NCBI GenBank assembly: GCA_947088865.1
Contig: CAMUHY010000007.1
Span: 82,798 to 146,797 of the forward strand
Direction: 5' to 3'
Length of the DNA stretch: 64,000 nt
Source: an uncultured Eubacterium sp.
GTDB taxonomy: Bacteria; Bacillota; Clostridia; Lachnospirales; Lachnospiraceae
A program made the position numbers and the translations under genes. Shown piece by piece: positions 37,512-46,437 of this stretch; the first letter of the stretch is position 1; each line of letters starts with the position of its first letter. Below the pieces are notes generated by a model. The model made no database searches, was not told the DNA's origin, and saw only the letters and a list, made by a program, of their open reading frames with translations.

Positions 37512-38420
37512 CTAAACATTTGCATGTTTTCTAACAGCAAAAAAACTGCCCATCGCACCAATACCAATACCTAAACATATTCCAACAGGCGCAAGTATCT
37601 TAAATACATCACTGACATTCATAAATACTAAAATATTACTCAGTATTGAAAATCTATCAACTACAAATCCTATAATATTTTGATACATATACCAAAGAAA
37701 TACAAGAGGAATAATAGAGCCAATAATTCCAATTGTTATACCCTCCACAAAAAAAGGAGCATTTACAAATGCATCGGTTGCACCGATAAATTTCATAATT
37801 GAAATCTCATCTTTACGTACAGTAATACCAATTACAATGGTATTTGTAATAAGGAATATTGAAACGGCAAGAAGTATAATAATAATTGCAACAGCCACAT
37901 AACCAACTAATTTAGCAGCACTTGACAAACTGTTTGCTATAATTTCTGAACGCTTAACTCCTCGAACCCCCTCCAAATTCTCTAAATATGTAACAAGAGT
38001 TGCCTGCATACTGGCATCATTTAGATACACTTCATAGGAAGCTGAATTTGCAAGTGGATTATCATCTTTAAATCCTTCTGCCAATTCTGGATAGTCTTTA
38101 AAATACTCCACCCTATACTTTTCCCATGCTTCCTCAGCACTGGTAAAATGAATGTTTGACACCTCAACTCGCTTGCTGATAGTATCACCTAATTTGTTAA
38201 TATCTGCCTGTGATAATCCTTCATCAAAAAACACAGTTACACAAATTTCACTCTCTGCATTTTTTACCATATACTCAAAATTTACCACTAGTGAATAAAG
38301 TATACCAAAAAGGAATATACATGCCGCTATTGTAGCAATTGATGCTAATGAAAAGAGACGATTTCTATATATATTCTTAAAACCATCCTTTATATGATAA
38401 AATATCGACCTAATCCTCAT
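37512..38420 (-). CDS. ftsX: Cell division ABC transporter permease FtsX
   Basis: 302 residues. TM1 (about 22-45), an extracytoplasmic domain of about 120 residues, then three C-terminal membrane helices with the FtsX cytoplasmic motif IGITVRKDEISIMKFIGATD. ATG 38420 overlaps the ftsE stop, which shows translational coupling. Acts with FtsE to control the adjacent EnvC-like hydrolase. Confidence 0.94.
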   Translation of the reverse strand: MRIRSIFYHIKDGFKNIYRNRLFSLASIATIAACIFLFGILYSLVVNFEYMVKNAESEICVTVFFDEGLSQADINKLGDTISKRVEVSNIHFTSAEEAWEKYRVEYFKDYPELAEGFKDDNPLANSASYEVYLNDASMQATLVTYLENLEGVRGVKRSEIIANSLSSAAKLVGYVAVAIIIILLAVSIFLITNTIVIGITVRKDEISIMKFIGATDAFVNAPFFVEGITIGIIGSIIPLVFLWYMYQNIIGFVVDRFSILSNILVFMNVSDVFKILAPVGICLGIGIGAMGSFFAVRKHANV

Positions 38421-39096
38421 AGAAATAACCACCTTTTTCCATATCACTAATTATCTTGCCTTCGCTCATAGTGATTGTCCTTTTTTTCATATGTTGAACA
38501 ATCTCCATATTATGTGTAACAACTAAAACGGTTGTACCCATCTTATTAATTTGACTGAGAATTTTCATAATCTCATTGGAGTTTGCAGGGTCTAAGTTAC
38601 CTGTTGGCTCGTCACACAGCAAAATTGCAGGAGCATTGACAAGCGCTCTGGCAATTGCAACACGCTGCTGTTCGCCGCCTGACAGCTCGTTTGGATATGC
38701 TTTATACTTATCAAGCAACCCCACCATTGACAACATCGCAAGAACTCTGCTCTTAATCTTTCTTGATGGCGCTTCTACTACTTTCATAGCAAATGCTATA
38801 TTTTCATATACATTGCGGTCTGGAAGAAGTCTGAAATCCTGAAATACAACGCCGATATCCCTTCTTAGATATGGAAGTTTCTTTCTTGTAACTTTATTCA
38901 AATACTTTTTATTAATATAAATTTTTCCAGCCGTTGGGTCTAGCTCTTTCAACAATAATTTAATCAATGTTGACTTGCCGGAACCACTCTTCCCAACTAC
39001 AAATACAAACTCACCCTTTTGTACATGCAGGTCTATTCCATTAATTGCAGGTACGCCAGTGGTATAAGTTTTATTGACATTTTCTAAGATTATCAT
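38410..39096 (-). CDS. ftsE: Cell division ATP-binding protein FtsE
   Basis: 228-residue ABC ATPase. Walker [11 protein letters not shown] (about 35-44), Q-loop VVFQDFRLL, signature [14 protein letters not shown], Walker [14 protein letters not shown] and H-switch VVTHN are all intact. First gene of the ftsE-ftsX-envC cluster, 13 bp downstream of the PucR-type regulator. Confidence 0.96.
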   Translation of the reverse strand: MIILENVNKTYTTGVPAINGIDLHVQKGEFVFVVGKSGSGKSTLIKLLLKELDPTAGKIYINKKYLNKVTRKKLPYLRRDIGVVFQDFRLLPDRNVYENIAFAMKVVEAPSRKIKSRVLAMLSMVGLLDKYKAYPNELSGGEQQRVAIARALVNAPAILLCDEPTGNLDPANSNEIMKILSQINKMGTTVLVVTHNMEIVQHMKKRTITMSEGKIISDMEKGGYFYED

Positions 39097-39109
39097 AAGT
39101 AATCCTCCA

Positions 39110-40201
39110 TTAATACGTATCTTTACTATCCATATACTTCATGTACTCAACCACCATAAGCGCTATTTTAAATGTTATTGCATCGTCAAATACTCTCAAG
39201 TCAAGTCCTGTACCTTTTTGCAGCTTATCAAGCCTATACACCAGCGTATTCCTGTGAATATATAATTGTCTTGAAGTCTCTGAAACATTTAAACTATTCT
39301 CAAAAAACTTATTGATTGTTGACAACGTTTCATCATCAAATTCATCTGGAGATTTCCCGTCAAATATCTCCTTAATAAACATCTGACATAAAGGTATTGG
39401 AAGCTGGTAAATCAATCTTCCTATACCCAGTTTACTATATGCCACCACATTTTTATCGCTGTAAAATATCTTTCCGACATCCAGCGCCATTTTTGCCTCT
39501 TTATAAGACCTTGACACCTCTTTAATATCACTGACAATCGTTCCATATGCAATATGTACGGCGCTCATCGCCTCTGTGTTTAACATATCAACAATTACCT
39601 GAGCTGTTTTTTCTAAATCTTCATATGAATTTTTTTCTTCCACTTCTTTGACAAGAATAATATTCCTCTCGTCTACCGCAGTGATAAAATCCTTCACTCT
39701 TCCTGCAAACAGATTTTTCACTGTCTCTAAGGCATTTGTATCTTTTTCGTGCTTTGTCTCTATAATATAAACAACACGTTTCACATCTGTATCTATATGT
39801 AATTTTTCAGCTCTTGTATACATATCTACTCTCAACAGATTATCAAGCAGCAAATTCTTAATAAAGTTATCTTTGTCAAATCGTTCTTTATATGCTACTA
39901 AAAGGTTCTGAATTTGAAATGCCGCCAATTTTCCTAACATATACAAATCATCATTGCTTCCCTTCACTAAAAGAATATACTCTAAAGCTAACTCATCCAT
40001 AACCTTAAAAAATTGACATCCATTTATCACTTGGCTCTCTGCTGGCGAATCAATAAATGATATCGCATCGGATATACAATTTTGATACTCATCAAATGTA
40101 GTTGCTGCTACCTTACCATCTGCATCCAGTACACATAAATCAACTCTTGATATTGACTTAAGCCCATCTAATGTTGTCTGTAGTATTTGATTAGAAATCA
40201 T
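39110..40201 (-). CDS. PucR/CdaR-type helix-turn-helix regulator
   Basis: 363 residues. An N-terminal diacid-sensing-like region (LCVLDADGKVAATTFDEYQN), a middle GGDEF-like domain (about 140-260) and the C-terminal PucR HTH: FFENSLNVSETSRQLYIHRN, TLVYRLDKLQ. It is probably a one-component transcription regulator, perhaps of the adjacent sugar ABC ATPase or of ftsEX. ATG 40201 is supported by an AAAAGGAGAA SD. It lies only 13 bp before ftsE, an unusual operon partner. Confidence 0.85.
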   Translation of the reverse strand: MISNQILQTTLDGLKSISRVDLCVLDADGKVAATTFDEYQNCISDAISFIDSPAESQVINGCQFFKVMDELALEYILLVKGSNDDLYMLGKLAAFQIQNLLVAYKERFDKDNFIKNLLLDNLLRVDMYTRAEKLHIDTDVKRVVYIIETKHEKDTNALETVKNLFAGRVKDFITAVDERNIILVKEVEEKNSYEDLEKTAQVIVDMLNTEAMSAVHIAYGTIVSDIKEVSRSYKEAKMALDVGKIFYSDKNVVAYSKLGIGRLIYQLPIPLCQMFIKEIFDGKSPDEFDDETLSTINKFFENSLNVSETSRQLYIHRNTLVYRLDKLQKGTGLDLRVFDDAITFKIALMVVEYMKYMDSKDTY

Positions 40202-40266
40202 GTGAACAGTTCTCCTTTTTACTGTAATTATGATTTTTCACATTAACATTGTAATGCAAAACGAAT

Positions 40267-40307
40267 AAAAAAAAAAGAGGAAATGTACATTTTCAATACA
40301 TTTCCTC
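40267..40307 (-). terminator. Rho-independent terminator after the sugar ABC ATPase gene
   Basis: Minus-strand stem GAGGAAATGTA/TACATTTCCTC followed by ten T. It separates the ABC ATPase gene from the PucR-type regulator. Confidence 0.85.
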
Positions 40308-40334
40308 AAAATTTACATAATTTTACACTTAAAA

Positions 40335-40378
40335 AATCAAACACTTCGCTGTAAATAACGGGCATTTGACCCTTGTAA
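40335..40378 (-). repeat. Dispersed hairpin repeat (partner at 50177)
   Basis: The block tcaaacact-cgctgtaaataac and gggcatttgacccttgt recurs at 50177-50217 with few changes. On the minus strand CAAATGC/GTGTTTG forms a stem followed by ATTTTTT, so it can act as a first terminator after the ABC ATPase gene. Confidence 0.5.
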
Positions 40379-40401
40379 CTATTCTTGCTTGCAAAAATAA
40401 A

Positions 40402-41517
40402 TTAATGTGTAATAATCTGCTCTGTTTCTTTATCAAATACATGAAGTCTTGCAACGTCCATCGCAAACTTAACTGTGTCGCCAGGACGAGCTGGTGTACG
40501 TGGATTAACCTTAGCAGTACATGTAACATCAGCAATATCATAATGCAAGTTTACTTCAGCACCAAGCAATTCATATACTTTAACTTGAGATTCAAATGTT
40601 GTTGTTGAATGTTTTGCAATAAACTCATCATCATCTTTGATATCTTCTGGACGAATACCAACAATAACAGTCTTTCCAGCATAACCACCATCAAGAATAG
40701 CTTTACTCTTTTCTGCTGGCAATGGAATTGCAACAGTATCGCTCATCTTCAAAGTAACGCTAGCACCATTAGCAATTACTTGAGCATCAACAAGGTTCAT
40801 CTGTGGAGAACCAATAAATCCAGCAACAAACACATTGTTTGGTGTATTATAAAGATTTTGTGGTGTATCAACCTGCTGAATAATACCATCCTTAAGAACA
40901 ACGATTCTTGTACCAAGTGTCATAGCCTCTGTCTGGTCATGTGTAACATAGATAATTGTTGTTTGAAGTCTCTGGTGGAGCTTTGAAATCTCAACACGCA
41001 TCTGAACTCTCAACTTAGCATCCAAGTTTGAAAGAGGCTCATCCATGAGGAATACCTTTGGACTACGAACAATCGCACGTCCCATAGCAACTCTCTGTCT
41101 CTGACCACCTGAGAGAGCCTTTGGCTTACGGTCAAGCAAATGTTCAATATCAAGAATCTTAGCTGCTTCATGTACTGCCTTGTCAATTTCTCCCTTAGGA
41201 ACTTTTCTTAACTTCAAAGCAAATGCCATATTATCATAAACAGTCATATGTGGATACAAAGCATAGTTCTGGAATACCATCGCGATATCTCTATCTTTAG
41301 GCTCTATATCATTAACAAGCTTATCTCCAATCCATAATTCTCCTGAGCTAATCTCTTCAAGACCTGCAATCATACGAAGAGTTGTTGATTTACCACAACC
41401 AGAAGGTCCTACGAAAATAATAAATTCCTGGTCTGCAATATCGAGATTAAAATCCTTAACAGCAACAAATCCGTTAGGATACACTTTACATACGTTTTTA
41501 AGTGACAAACTAGCCAT
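40402..41517 (-). CDS. Sugar ABC transporter ATP-binding protein (MsmK/UgpC type)
   Basis: 371 residues. Walker A GPSGCGKSTTLRMIAGL, signature LSGGQRQRVAMGRAIV, Walker B VFLMDEPLSNLDAKLR, H-switch YVTHDQTEAMTL; the C-terminal ~130 residues are the TOBE/OB regulatory domain (VGIRPEDIKDDDE, GAEVNLHYDI). It energises one or several carbohydrate importers; permease and binding-protein genes are not here, as usual for shared MsmK-like ATPases. ATG 41517 follows AGGAGG. Confidence 0.94.
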   Translation of the reverse strand: MASLSLKNVCKVYPNGFVAVKDFNLDIADQEFIIFVGPSGCGKSTTLRMIAGLEEISSGELWIGDKLVNDIEPKDRDIAMVFQNYALYPHMTVYDNMAFALKLRKVPKGEIDKAVHEAAKILDIEHLLDRKPKALSGGQRQRVAMGRAIVRSPKVFLMDEPLSNLDAKLRVQMRVEISKLHQRLQTTIIYVTHDQTEAMTLGTRIVVLKDGIIQQVDTPQNLYNTPNNVFVAGFIGSPQMNLVDAQVIANGASVTLKMSDTVAIPLPAEKSKAILDGGYAGKTVIVGIRPEDIKDDDEFIAKHSTTTFESQVKVYELLGAEVNLHYDIADVTCTAKVNPRTPARPGDTVKFAMDVARLHVFDKETEQIITH

Positions 41518-41768
41518 TCTATAATATCCTCCTAAATTAATATAATCGTACATTCCTGCACTTTCAATATGTTAACTATACACTAAATTCATTTTCAATA
41601 CCATATATCAAATATACAAATTAATTTTCCTTTTTTGTGGCATATTTACCACGATATATAATTTCATGTGAAAATTGTACAAATTCCGTGTTTTCTTCTT
41701 AACATTTTTAACAAATACATTAGAATATTTTAAAAAATAAACAAATTTTAAAATAATTTAAAAAACTC

Positions 41769-41797
41769 TTGCATTATTTTGCACATAAGACTATAAT
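41769..41797 (+). promoter_or_regulatory. Sigma-A promoter of the YjfB-like gene
   Basis: TTGCAT (41769-41774), 17-nt spacer, TATAAT (41792-41797), 60 nt before the ATG. Confidence 0.75.
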
Positions 41798-41856
41798 AAT
41801 TATAGACATTTAAGTAATTTAATTTATTAAAGTTTTAGAAAGGTGTGGTTATTATT

Positions 41857-42033
41857 ATGGATATTGTTTCTTTATCTATTTCTCGCAGTATGGCTAATGT
41901 TCAAAATGATGTTCAGATTGCCATGCTCAGCAAAAGTTTAGACAATTTGGAGACCACAGGTGAGGGTATTCAGAAGATGATGGAAGCTTCTGTAATGCCA
42001 TACTTGGGTCAGAATATAGATATTTCACTTTGA
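41857..42033 (+). CDS. YjfB family small protein (putative motility protein)
   Basis: 58 residues: MDIVSLSISRSMANVQNDVQ, then IAMLSKSLDNLETTGEGIQK and a short tail. This matches the YjfB family, annotated as putative motility protein and often controlled with flagellar genes. ATG 41857 has AAAGGTGTGG upstream; a GTG four codons earlier is less likely. It is a monocistronic gene with its own promoter and terminator. Confidence 0.85.
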   Translation: MDIVSLSISRSMANVQNDVQIAMLSKSLDNLETTGEGIQKMMEASVMPYLGQNIDISL

Positions 42034-42092
42034 TTATTTTTCTTATATTTTTCCTTTCTCATTTTCTTTTCAGTGGTTTTACCACAAAAAAC

Positions 42093-42126
42093 TCCCTCTT
42101 GTAATATACAAGAGGGGGATTTTTTT
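42093..42126 (+). terminator. Rho-independent terminator after the YjfB-like gene
   Basis: Stem ccctcttg/caagaggg with a run of T (42121-42126). Confidence 0.88.
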
Positions 42127-42196
42127 ACCTATATTCATCTATAAAAATAAATCATCTCTATGGCTGAATCTTTTTAACCATTTCTTTATTTAACAA

Positions 42197-43117
42197 CTAT
42201 AAATATATTGTCATCAGCATTTCCGACACCACCATATATATAATAATAACCACAATTGTTACAATATAAGGCACTGTTGCAAATTGTTCATTATTATATG
42301 AAGCAACACCAAAATGATTTTGATACCGAATCATATTATATTTACCATTGCGTTTAGCCATATAATCAATAATTAACTTTGTCAGCACACCACCTACTAC
42401 TGCCATACCAATAAGTGAAATAATGCTGATATTAATATTTTCTGCATTGACTTTAAAAACCTCAAAAATTTTAGTCATCGTTATCGAATACGTATTAAAT
42501 GCAAAATGAGCTAACATCGACGACCACATAGAACCTGTTGCTTCCACAAGGTAAGCAAACACAACCCCCATAACAACAGCATAGCAAAATTGATTAATAT
42601 TAAGATGTGCTGCACCAAAAACAATAGCACTAAATATAGCAGCGCCTACAATGCCATTTCTTCTATATGAATGATAAAATAATCCTCTAAATATAAATTC
42701 TTCTGTCAAAGCAGGAATAACTGCAATCAATAATACTTGAAACAAAAAAGGATATGATGTCAACTCTGAAATGGAGCTTGCCGCATAATTTCTAAAAATT
42801 AATGTAGTAATAAAATTTAATATCAATGTTATTGGAACCAATAAATACCCTACTGCTAAAGAAAGCAGTATATCCAAAGGTTTAATTTTTCGATAGGGAA
42901 TACACCTATATACATTTATCTTAAACTTTGCAATATATACCCCTGCTGGAAGTAACAACATTAATTGACTGATAATAATTGAAGCATAATATGGCACATA
43001 TATTCCATTTGCATTTATCCAATACGATAAAATCAACGTGCCAAAAAAATAAAATAACATTAAACAAGGAAAAAAAATGTTAATCCTTCTGCACATATCA
43101 AACCTATGCCCTTCCAT
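42197..43117 (-). CDS. CPBP family intramembrane metalloprotease
   Basis: 306 residues with about eight membrane helices. The CAAX protease/bacteriocin-processing signature is present: EEFIFRGLFYHSYR (EExxxR), FGAAHLNINQF (second motif with His) and a third in SMLAHFAFNTYS. Role could be peptide maturation or bacteriocin immunity; no bacteriocin gene is evident. ATG 43117 lies 2 nt after the RidA stop, a translational coupling; the alternative TTG at 43129 overlaps RidA. Confidence 0.88.
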   Translation of the reverse strand: MEGHRFDMCRRINIFFPCLMLFYFFGTLILSYWINANGIYVPYYASIIISQLMLLLPAGVYIAKFKINVYRCIPYRKIKPLDILLSLAVGYLLVPITLILNFITTLIFRNYAASSISELTSYPFLFQVLLIAVIPALTEEFIFRGLFYHSYRRNGIVGAAIFSAIVFGAAHLNINQFCYAVVMGVVFAYLVEATGSMWSSMLAHFAFNTYSITMTKIFEVFKVNAENINISIISLIGMAVVGGVLTKLIIDYMAKRNGKYNMIRYQNHFGVASYNNEQFATVPYIVTIVVIIIYMVVSEMLMTIYL

Positions 43118-43119
43118 TA

Positions 43120-43497
43120 CTATTTGCAAACAATAGCTTCTACCTCAAGTAATACATCTTTTGGCAATCTTGCCACTTCTACACAAGAACGTGCTGGAAA
43201 TGGCTCTTTAAAATATTGTTTATAAATCTCATTAATCTTGCCAAAATCATTCATTTCTTTTATAAATACGGTGGTCTTAATAATATTTTCCACCTTTGCG
43301 CCTGAAGCTTCAACTAAATTACAAAGATTTTTAAACGCTTGATTTGCCTGAGCCTCAACACCGCCTTCAACAATTGCTCCCGTAGATGGCTCCACCGGAA
43401 TCACACCGGACGTAAATACCATTCCATTGACTTCAATTGCCTGTGAATAAGGTCCTATTGCTGCTGGCGCCTTATCTGTACTGATAACTTTTTGCAT
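43120..43497 (-). CDS. ridA: RidA family reactive intermediate deaminase
   Basis: 125 residues: TDKAPAAIGPYSQAIEVNG, FTSGVIPVEPSTG, VVKTTVFIKEMNDF-type segment and the C-terminal FPARSCVEVARLPKDVLLEV with the conserved Arg and Glu. It hydrolyses 2-aminoacrylate-type enamines from PLP enzymes. ATG 43497 is preceded by GGAGGAAAT; the longer frame is not needed. Confidence 0.95.
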   Translation of the reverse strand: MQKVISTDKAPAAIGPYSQAIEVNGMVFTSGVIPVEPSTGAIVEGGVEAQANQAFKNLCNLVEASGAKVENIIKTTVFIKEMNDFGKINEIYKQYFKEPFPARSCVEVARLPKDVLLEVEAIVCK

Positions 43498-43626
43498 ATT
43501 TCCTCCAATCTGCCGCCCTGCGACAACTAATATTATCAAATACTGCTTTTAAATGAAACATATCCCATCTTAAATACAATATTTATAACAAACTATAAAA
43601 AATTATACGCTACTTTTTATTTAAAA

Positions 43627-44457
43627 TCAATCGTTCTTTAATTTTATACTGTCTTTTTCTATTGTGATTAAGCCTTCCTTAAGAAGCCTGCCAACTCCTC
43701 GTTTAAACGCATTTTTACTCATATTAAAATGTTTTTTTATCAGCTCTGAATCGCTTTTATCTGTAAATGGTATACTTCCATTCTGTTCTTTTATAACTTC
43801 ATAAATCAATTTTGAATCTTCTTCCATTTGTATATATGCCTTTTGACGAATACTTATCATTATTTTGCCGTCATCCCGCACTTTTGAAACGCGCCCATAG
43901 ATAACATCGCCTACATTAATATTTCCATATATCTCATCTTTGGGAATCATTCCATAATACTTGTCATCTATTGCAACAAATATTCCATATTCTGACTTAA
44001 TCTCTATAACTGTTCCACTCACAGCGCTGTCTTTTACATACATATGATTTGCAGACAGCATATTATAGACACGCATAGTTGCGGCAAGTCTGTTGCTTTT
44101 ATCAATATATAATCCAACAAGATACGTCTTTCCTTCACTGACATGTGTTGTCTGTTCCTTAAAAGGCAAAAACAAATCTTTTTCTAATCCCCAGTCAAGA
44201 AAAGCGCCAATCTTCCCAACTTGTGATACTTTTAATTTTGCAAGCTGTCCTAATTGAATAAATGGCTCTTTTGTTGTGGCAATTAATCTGTCACTTGAAT
44301 CTCTATAAACAAAAACCTCCAATGCATCTGAAATCTCAATATCTTCAGGAACCATTTTTTTCGGAAGCAAAATGCGTTCTTCCTTTGTTCCGAGATATAC
44401 GCCAAAATCCACTTTCTTCACTACATTAAGGCATTGCTTTTTACCTAATTCTATCAT
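43627..44457 (-). CDS. S1-domain RNA-binding protein CvfB family
   Basis: 276 residues. Three S1-like modules (YLGTKEERILLPKKMVPED; GKIGAFLDWGLEKDLFLPF; GIFVAIDDKYYGMIPKDE) and a C-terminal winged helix (DSELIKKHFNMSKNAFKRGV, GRLLKEGLI) match CvfB/YitL. Family members affect virulence-gene expression through RNA binding. The start has GGAG upstream. tRNA-Gln lies about 165 bp upstream on the same strand. Confidence 0.92.
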   Translation of the reverse strand: MIELGKKQCLNVVKKVDFGVYLGTKEERILLPKKMVPEDIEISDALEVFVYRDSSDRLIATTKEPFIQLGQLAKLKVSQVGKIGAFLDWGLEKDLFLPFKEQTTHVSEGKTYLVGLYIDKSNRLAATMRVYNMLSANHMYVKDSAVSGTVIEIKSEYGIFVAIDDKYYGMIPKDEIYGNINVGDVIYGRVSKVRDDGKIMISIRQKAYIQMEEDSKLIYEVIKEQNGSIPFTDKSDSELIKKHFNMSKNAFKRGVGRLLKEGLITIEKDSIKLKND

Positions 44458-44589
44458 TCATTTCTCCATTTCTATCTGTATCTATATTTTTATATTGCTT
44501 GCAAATTTACCAATCTAATCAGAGGCTTTCCATAAAAATAAGTTCATTTATAAAATTTATTTATGTAATTACATCATTCCAACAAGGTA

Positions 44590-44618
44590 AAAAAGTCCCT
44601 CGCAAAATGCGAGGGACT
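44590..44618 (-). terminator. Terminator after tRNA-Gln
   Basis: Perfect stem AGTCCCTCGCA/TGCGAGGGACT with aaa loop, followed on the minus strand by a T-run, four nt past the tRNA. Confidence 0.88.
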
Positions 44619-44621
44619 TAG

Positions 44622-44694
44622 CTGGGCTTGAGGGACTCGAACCCCCAGAATGCTGGAATCAGAATCCAGTGCCTTACCATTTGGCGAAAGCCCA
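44622..44694 (-). tRNA. tRNA-Gln (CTG)
   Basis: Acceptor TGGGCTT/AAGCCCA, anticodon stem CTGGA/TCCAG with loop TTCTGAT giving anticodon CTG, T arm GGGGGTTCGAGTCCCTC, discriminator G; CCA not encoded. CTG is the less common Gln anticodon in low-GC bacteria, so a TTG-type tRNA-Gln should exist elsewhere. Confidence 0.95.
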
Positions 44695-44850
44695 ATGCGG
44701 TAACAACAAATGGATTATACAACAGGATTTCTTTAAATGCAAGTATTTTTTTATTTTTTTGCTATTATTGCTTTTTTTGATATCATGATATTATAAGCAA
44801 ATAGATTGCTAATATCCGCTTTGACCACAATTATAGAAGAATCATTATTT

Positions 44851-45567
44851 TTAAAGCGTATTGGGATACCCCATCTTATCAAGTTCATTTTTTACGAGTT
44901 CTATATCTTCTATTTTACTATTTAAACTTTTCACCATCTCTAGCGTCAACGACTCTCCATTGTACACTTTTTCCACTATATCCAGTGGTATATTAACCTG
45001 ATAATACCATTCACAAAATTCAACATATTTTTGTGGATTTCCATCCAATATATCAAGCATTTCTGCTGAACCATCTTCCTGTGTACCAGCCATGTCTGAC
45101 CGACTCCATTTTCCATCCTTTGTTTTCCAAATACAAAATGTACTTTTTATATATTCTAAAGACTTCTCTATAAACGCATGGAATACATCTGGCAAACCTT
45201 GCGTTATCTCTTTCATTTTAAGAATATTCTCTCTCTCCTTATCAGCGTCTTTTTGCCACTGTATATCACCATCATCATCGATTGTGTAATATATCTCATT
45301 ATCATAAGAGCAATTATCAAACCCATTAATTACACATCCATCTGGACAAAACAAAATCATCATATTACTGTTGCATCCACTTTTCACACTTCCGCAGCCA
45401 TTAATCAGTTCAAATACTTCTTCATTATCACTCCAATTAGGGTCATAAAAATAATAACGAAATTCCTTTTTTCTGCACATTACAATTTCTAATGCTGCAA
45501 TCCCTTTACAAACTTGACGTAAATCCTCAATATCAAGCATACTCGATAAATCTTTTGTTAAACTCAT
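44851..45567 (-). CDS. Uncharacterised cytosolic protein
   Basis: 238 residues, not assigned. It is acidic and has several scattered cysteines (INGCGSVKSGCNSN, CPDGCVINGFDNCSYD), an aspartate-rich patch IDDDGDIQWQKD and a helical C-terminus. No membrane segment. ATG 45567 (MSLTKDLSS) has AATGAGGA 5 nt upstream; an upstream ATG at 45609 lies in the leader. The leader is copy D of the hairpin/anti-loop element, preceded by a possible 12-codon peptide. Confidence 0.6.
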   Translation of the reverse strand: MSLTKDLSSMLDIEDLRQVCKGIAALEIVMCRKKEFRYYFYDPNWSDNEEVFELINGCGSVKSGCNSNMMILFCPDGCVINGFDNCSYDNEIYYTIDDDGDIQWQKDADKERENILKMKEITQGLPDVFHAFIEKSLEYIKSTFCIWKTKDGKWSRSDMAGTQEDGSAEMLDILDGNPQKYVEFCEWYYQVNIPLDIVEKVYNGESLTLEMVKSLNSKIEDIELVKNELDKMGYPNTL

Positions 45568-45745
45568 AAAAATCCTCATTTCTGCGCTGCTTTCTTGCGC
45601 AAAAAACAAAATAAAACATTTTTATTTTGTTTTTACAACTTTGTGTCAAGCAACGCGAAGACACAAAGTGTTAGTTAAATTTTATTTAACTTGTGAAATA
45701 ATTTATTTTTCACACTATCCTCCATTCTGAAGTGTAGCAGTTGAA
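45568..45745 (-). promoter_or_regulatory. Leader element copy D (near-identical to copy C)
   Basis: Minus strand: SD-like aatggagg, 12-codon GTG peptide (45675-45713), then hairpins AGTTAAA/TTTAACT and ACTTTGTGTC/GACACAAAGT (45638-45669), an extra AAAACAAAATAAA hairpin (45602-45634) and finally aagcagcgc (45584-45592) before SD aatgagga. The loop segment gcgttgctt pairs with aagcagcgc over 9 nt with one G-U. Confidence 0.55.
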
Positions 45746-45825
45746 ATAATGTAATCACAATCCCACTAGCTTTAAACGATGAGTAATTCACTTTTTGTAA
45801 ATTCAACCTAATTTGTGACGCTTTT

Positions 45826-46353
45826 TTACAAATCATAAGTTTTAAGTATTGGAAAACCCTCTTTATACTTTTTTACTATAAAATGATTGTTTTTTGCATA
45901 ATCATATATTATTTGACCTAACTCATTATCAACTAATGCTTTCATCGTCTCTATATCCACTTTATTGATAGCAGGGCATGTTGGCGTCAAAGCAATCACC
46001 CATTGATTATCTTTTTCCATAATCCGAAGCGGCCATATTTTACAATCAAATGGCTTATCCTCGTCCGATAACATACATCCCTTCTTTAAATCAAGAAAAC
46101 TGCAAGGTACTTCCTCGTCTGGATTATTGGTCTTATATTGATTATCCAATTTCATTCTGCCATAACTGCCCTTTTTATCCTTTTCAATCACAAATAGCTC
46201 ATTCTTATCTTTTCCACCATTGTAATCTTTTTTTCTTAATTTTTCCACTATATCCACTGGAAATAATGGTGTTTCCCACAAACTTTGCCTTCTAAATGAA
46301 CAACAAAACTTACAGTCTGCACACGTTTCTTTTTTTAAAACTTTACTTAACAT
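45826..46353 (-). CDS. YkgJ family cysteine-cluster protein
   Basis: 175 residues. ETCADCKFCCSFRRQ gives the N-terminal CxxCxxCC cluster; CSFLDLKKGCMLSDEDKPFD, CKIWPLRI provides the remaining cysteines of this zinc/iron-binding family, function unknown. ATG 46353 follows GGGAG with 7-nt spacing. It lies downstream of the DUF2156 gene and a hairpin repeat. Confidence 0.85.
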   Translation of the reverse strand: MLSKVLKKETCADCKFCCSFRRQSLWETPLFPVDIVEKLRKKDYNGGKDKNELFVIEKDKKGSYGRMKLDNQYKTNNPDEEVPCSFLDLKKGCMLSDEDKPFDCKIWPLRIMEKDNQWVIALTPTCPAINKVDIETMKALVDNELGQIIYDYAKNNHFIVKKYKEGFPILKTYDL

Positions 46354-46381
46354 ATTTATACTCCCGTTGAAATAACCAATT

Positions 46382-46437
46382 CCCCCCATTTATGCCTTTG
46401 CAGCATTGAAGTGAGGGACTTCTTTGATGAGGTTAAA
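46382..46437. repeat. Palindromic repeat R1 (ttatgcctttgcag family)
   Basis: Core tttatgcctttgcagcattg flanked by C-rich and G-rich arms, then gacttctttgatgaggttaaa. Related copies: R2 58711-58777 and R3 59791-59852. The repeat supplies the final Val codon and stop of the DUF2156 gene. Confidence 0.6.

Noticed and set aside
40402-41517. Complete sugar ABC transporter operon
   Set aside because: Only the ATPase is present; neighbours are a regulator, cell-division genes and a small motility-like protein, with terminators on both sides.
42197-43497. Bacteriocin locus around the CPBP protease
   Set aside because: The neighbour is RidA and no leader-peptide-like small gene or transporter is present; the CPBP protein alone is not sufficient.
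44530-44620. T-box leader next to tRNA-Gln
   Set aside because: The hairpin is a perfect terminator directly behind the tRNA; no specifier loop or T-box sequence is present.
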